Assembly (NCBI GenBank): GCA_009697495.1
Contig: SHUN01000021.1
Span: 1 to 13,890 of the forward strand
DNA: 13,890 nucleotides
Origin: Bryobacterales bacterium
Lineage (GTDB): Bacteria; Acidobacteriota; Terriglobia; Bryobacterales; Bryobacteraceae
Reading direction: 5' to 3'
The translations under genes were made by a program, and so were the position numbers. Within the stretch, counting starts at the first letter, position 1. The number at the start of each line of letters is the position of its first letter. Shown here piece after piece: positions 13,143-13,890 of the stretch. Below the pieces are notes generated by a model. It saw nothing but the letters and a program-made list of their open reading frames with translations, had not been told where the DNA came from and searched no databases.

Positions 13143-13709
13143 GTGGACACTGGCGACGTTACCACTCTCTTAAAGCGCTGGAGCAGCGGCGATGCCTCCG
13201 CTCTCGATGCCCTTGCTCCGCTCGTCTACGCTGAACTCCGCCGGCTCGCCAAGCGACACATGACACGGGAGCCAGCCGATCATACGCTCCAAAGTACCGC
13301 CCTGGTCAACGAAGCCTTCCTCCGCCTTATCAAGCACCCGGAAGTCCAATGGCAGGACCGCGCCCATTTCTTCGCCGTCAGCAGCCAGATGATCCGCCGC
13401 ATCCTGGTCGACCACGCCCGCCAGAGCCACGCAGCCAAGCGCGGTGCCGGCGTCATCCATATCGCCATTGAGGAAAATCTCGGCCTTTCCGCGCCGCGCG
13501 CCCTGGAACTGCTTGCTCTCGACGACGCCCTTGACGCTCTCGCCCAACTCGACCCCATCCAAGCCAAAGTCGTCGAGTTTCGCTTTTTCGGCGGTCTTTC
13601 CGTCGAAGAGACCGCGTGCGCCCTCCATGTCGCCCCGCGCACCGTCATCCGTTATTGGAGCACGGCCCGCCTCTGGCTCCTGCGCGAACTCAGCGGCAAA
13701 AAAAGTTAA
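13143..13709 (+). CDS. ECF RNA polymerase sigma factor (PF07638/TIGR02999 type)
   Basis: 188 residues, the usual size. Region 2 covers about 5-95: VYAELRRLAKRHMTREPADH, TLQSTALVNEAFLRL and the WQDRAHFFAVSSQMIRRILVD block, all diagnostic of the acidobacterial/planctomycete ECF group. Region 4 covers about 128-183: DALAQLDPIQAKVVEFRFFG, then GLSVEETACALHVAPRTVIR as the helix-turn-helix that reads the -35. No anti-sigma gene is adjacent. In this group regulation is commonly by a neighbouring Ser/Thr kinase, and such a gene may begin at 13842. The start is GTG (13143), apparently leaderless, and gives the family's normal N-terminus. Divergent from the sensor gene. Confidence 0.92.
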   Translation: MDTGDVTTLLKRWSSGDASALDALAPLVYAELRRLAKRHMTREPADHTLQSTALVNEAFLRLIKHPEVQWQDRAHFFAVSSQMIRRILVDHARQSHAAKRGAGVIHIAIEENLGLSAPRALELLALDDALDALAQLDPIQAKVVEFRFFGGLSVEETACALHVAPRTVIRYWSTARLWLLRELSGKKS

Positions 13710-13827
13710 GCGGGCCTGTCCTGGAATTCCGCCATTCGGCGCTAACCTCTATGAACGGTCCACACGATGAGTTCTCCGCGCCATAATTCCCCGGCCAACC
13801 AATCCCCCGCAGGCCAATCCAGCATGG

Positions 13828-13833
13828 TATGCT
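13828..13833 (+). promoter_or_regulatory. Leaderless-type extended -10 element of the gene at the right edge
   Basis: TATGCT, preceded by TGG (extended -10 form TGnTATnnT), ends 8 bases before GTG at 13842. No Shine-Dalgarno is present. It parallels the element before the sigma factor gene, including the sequence CTGTGGAC at both start sites. Confidence 0.5.
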
Positions 13834-13841
13834 CTGGCACT

Positions 13842-13890
13842 GTGGACTCGACTCCTGGTGCGCGCAAATGGGAACAGGTCCGGGAAATTT
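13842..13890 (+). CDS. Start of a gene cut by the window edge, probably a Ser/Thr protein kinase
   Basis: From GTG at 13842 the sequence reads MDSTPGARKWEQVREI up to the edge. The W-E/Q-x-V-R-E-I pattern within the first 20 residues is typical of acidobacterial Ser/Thr kinases encoded right after ECF sigma factors of this type (their N-terminus normally precedes the kinase domain by about 70-80 residues). Only 16 codons are visible, so the call depends on context and the short motif. Confidence 0.5.
   Translation, partial: MDSTPGARKWEQVREI

Noticed and set aside
13752..13787. An 11-codon ORF between the sigma factor and the right-edge gene
   Set aside because: No ribosome site, no family, and chance occurrence is likely at this length.
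1..13890. CRISPR arrays, tRNA or rRNA genes
   Set aside because: No regularly spaced repeats and no tRNA cloverleaf or rRNA signature were seen on either strand, though this was a reading by eye.

Overview
The window looks like a chromosomal stretch of an Acidobacteriota bacterium, most likely of the Solibacter/Bryobacterales kind. This is inferred from gene content: an ECF sigma factor of the PF07638/TIGR02999 type placed just before the start of a further gene with a kinase-like N-terminus, remains of a Ser/Thr kinase with TPRs, a PaaK-like ligase operon, a two-subunit molybdoenzyme, moderately GC-rich DNA and many decayed genes. No rRNA, tRNA or CRISPR array was seen.

Positions 1-1947 are accessory and decayed. 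They hold a frameshifted BrnT-like toxin remnant next to an apparently intact ribbon-helix-helix antitoxin, the C-terminal remains of an ISKra4-type transposase, a 27-codon membrane-peptide ORF with a good Shine-Dalgarno, and the C-terminal remains of a DUF892 (YciE/YciF) ferritin-like stress protein. Positions 1948-3522 are an intact envelope-stress group on the plus strand: a single-BON secreted protein, a YflT-like protein with a glycine-zipper membrane segment, a terminator-like hairpin, and a double-BON secreted protein.

Positions 3528-5023 (minus strand) encode a Tat-exported sulfite-oxidase-fold molybdoenzyme and its cytochrome b561 membrane partner, overlapping by 4 bp. A divergent gene at 5129-5890 encodes a secreted lysyl oxidase that keeps the copper histidines and both cofactor-forming residues. 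It converges on a Ser/Thr kinase fossil (5899-6757, minus) that has lost its glycine-rich loop and most of its middle.

Positions 6815-11078 are the metabolic core: a tightly packed plus-strand operon of a HemN-like radical SAM enzyme, a hot-dog acyl-CoA thioesterase, a PaaK-like adenylate-forming ligase and a CPA2-type cation/proton antiporter. The last three genes are joined by 4-bp overlaps. The product of this pathway is unknown; it is the best candidate here for an undescribed system.

Positions 11120-11543 hold two gene remnants pointing away from one another from a shared breakpoint, one of them the zinc-binding tail of a pRiA4b ORF-3-like protein. Positions 11548-13021 (minus) encode a chemoreceptor-like membrane sensor without a signalling domain, overlapped by a 77-residue protein of unknown role. 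At the right edge are the ECF sigma factor and the first codons of a further gene, both apparently leaderless, with a TAnnnT element 6-8 bp before a GTG start.
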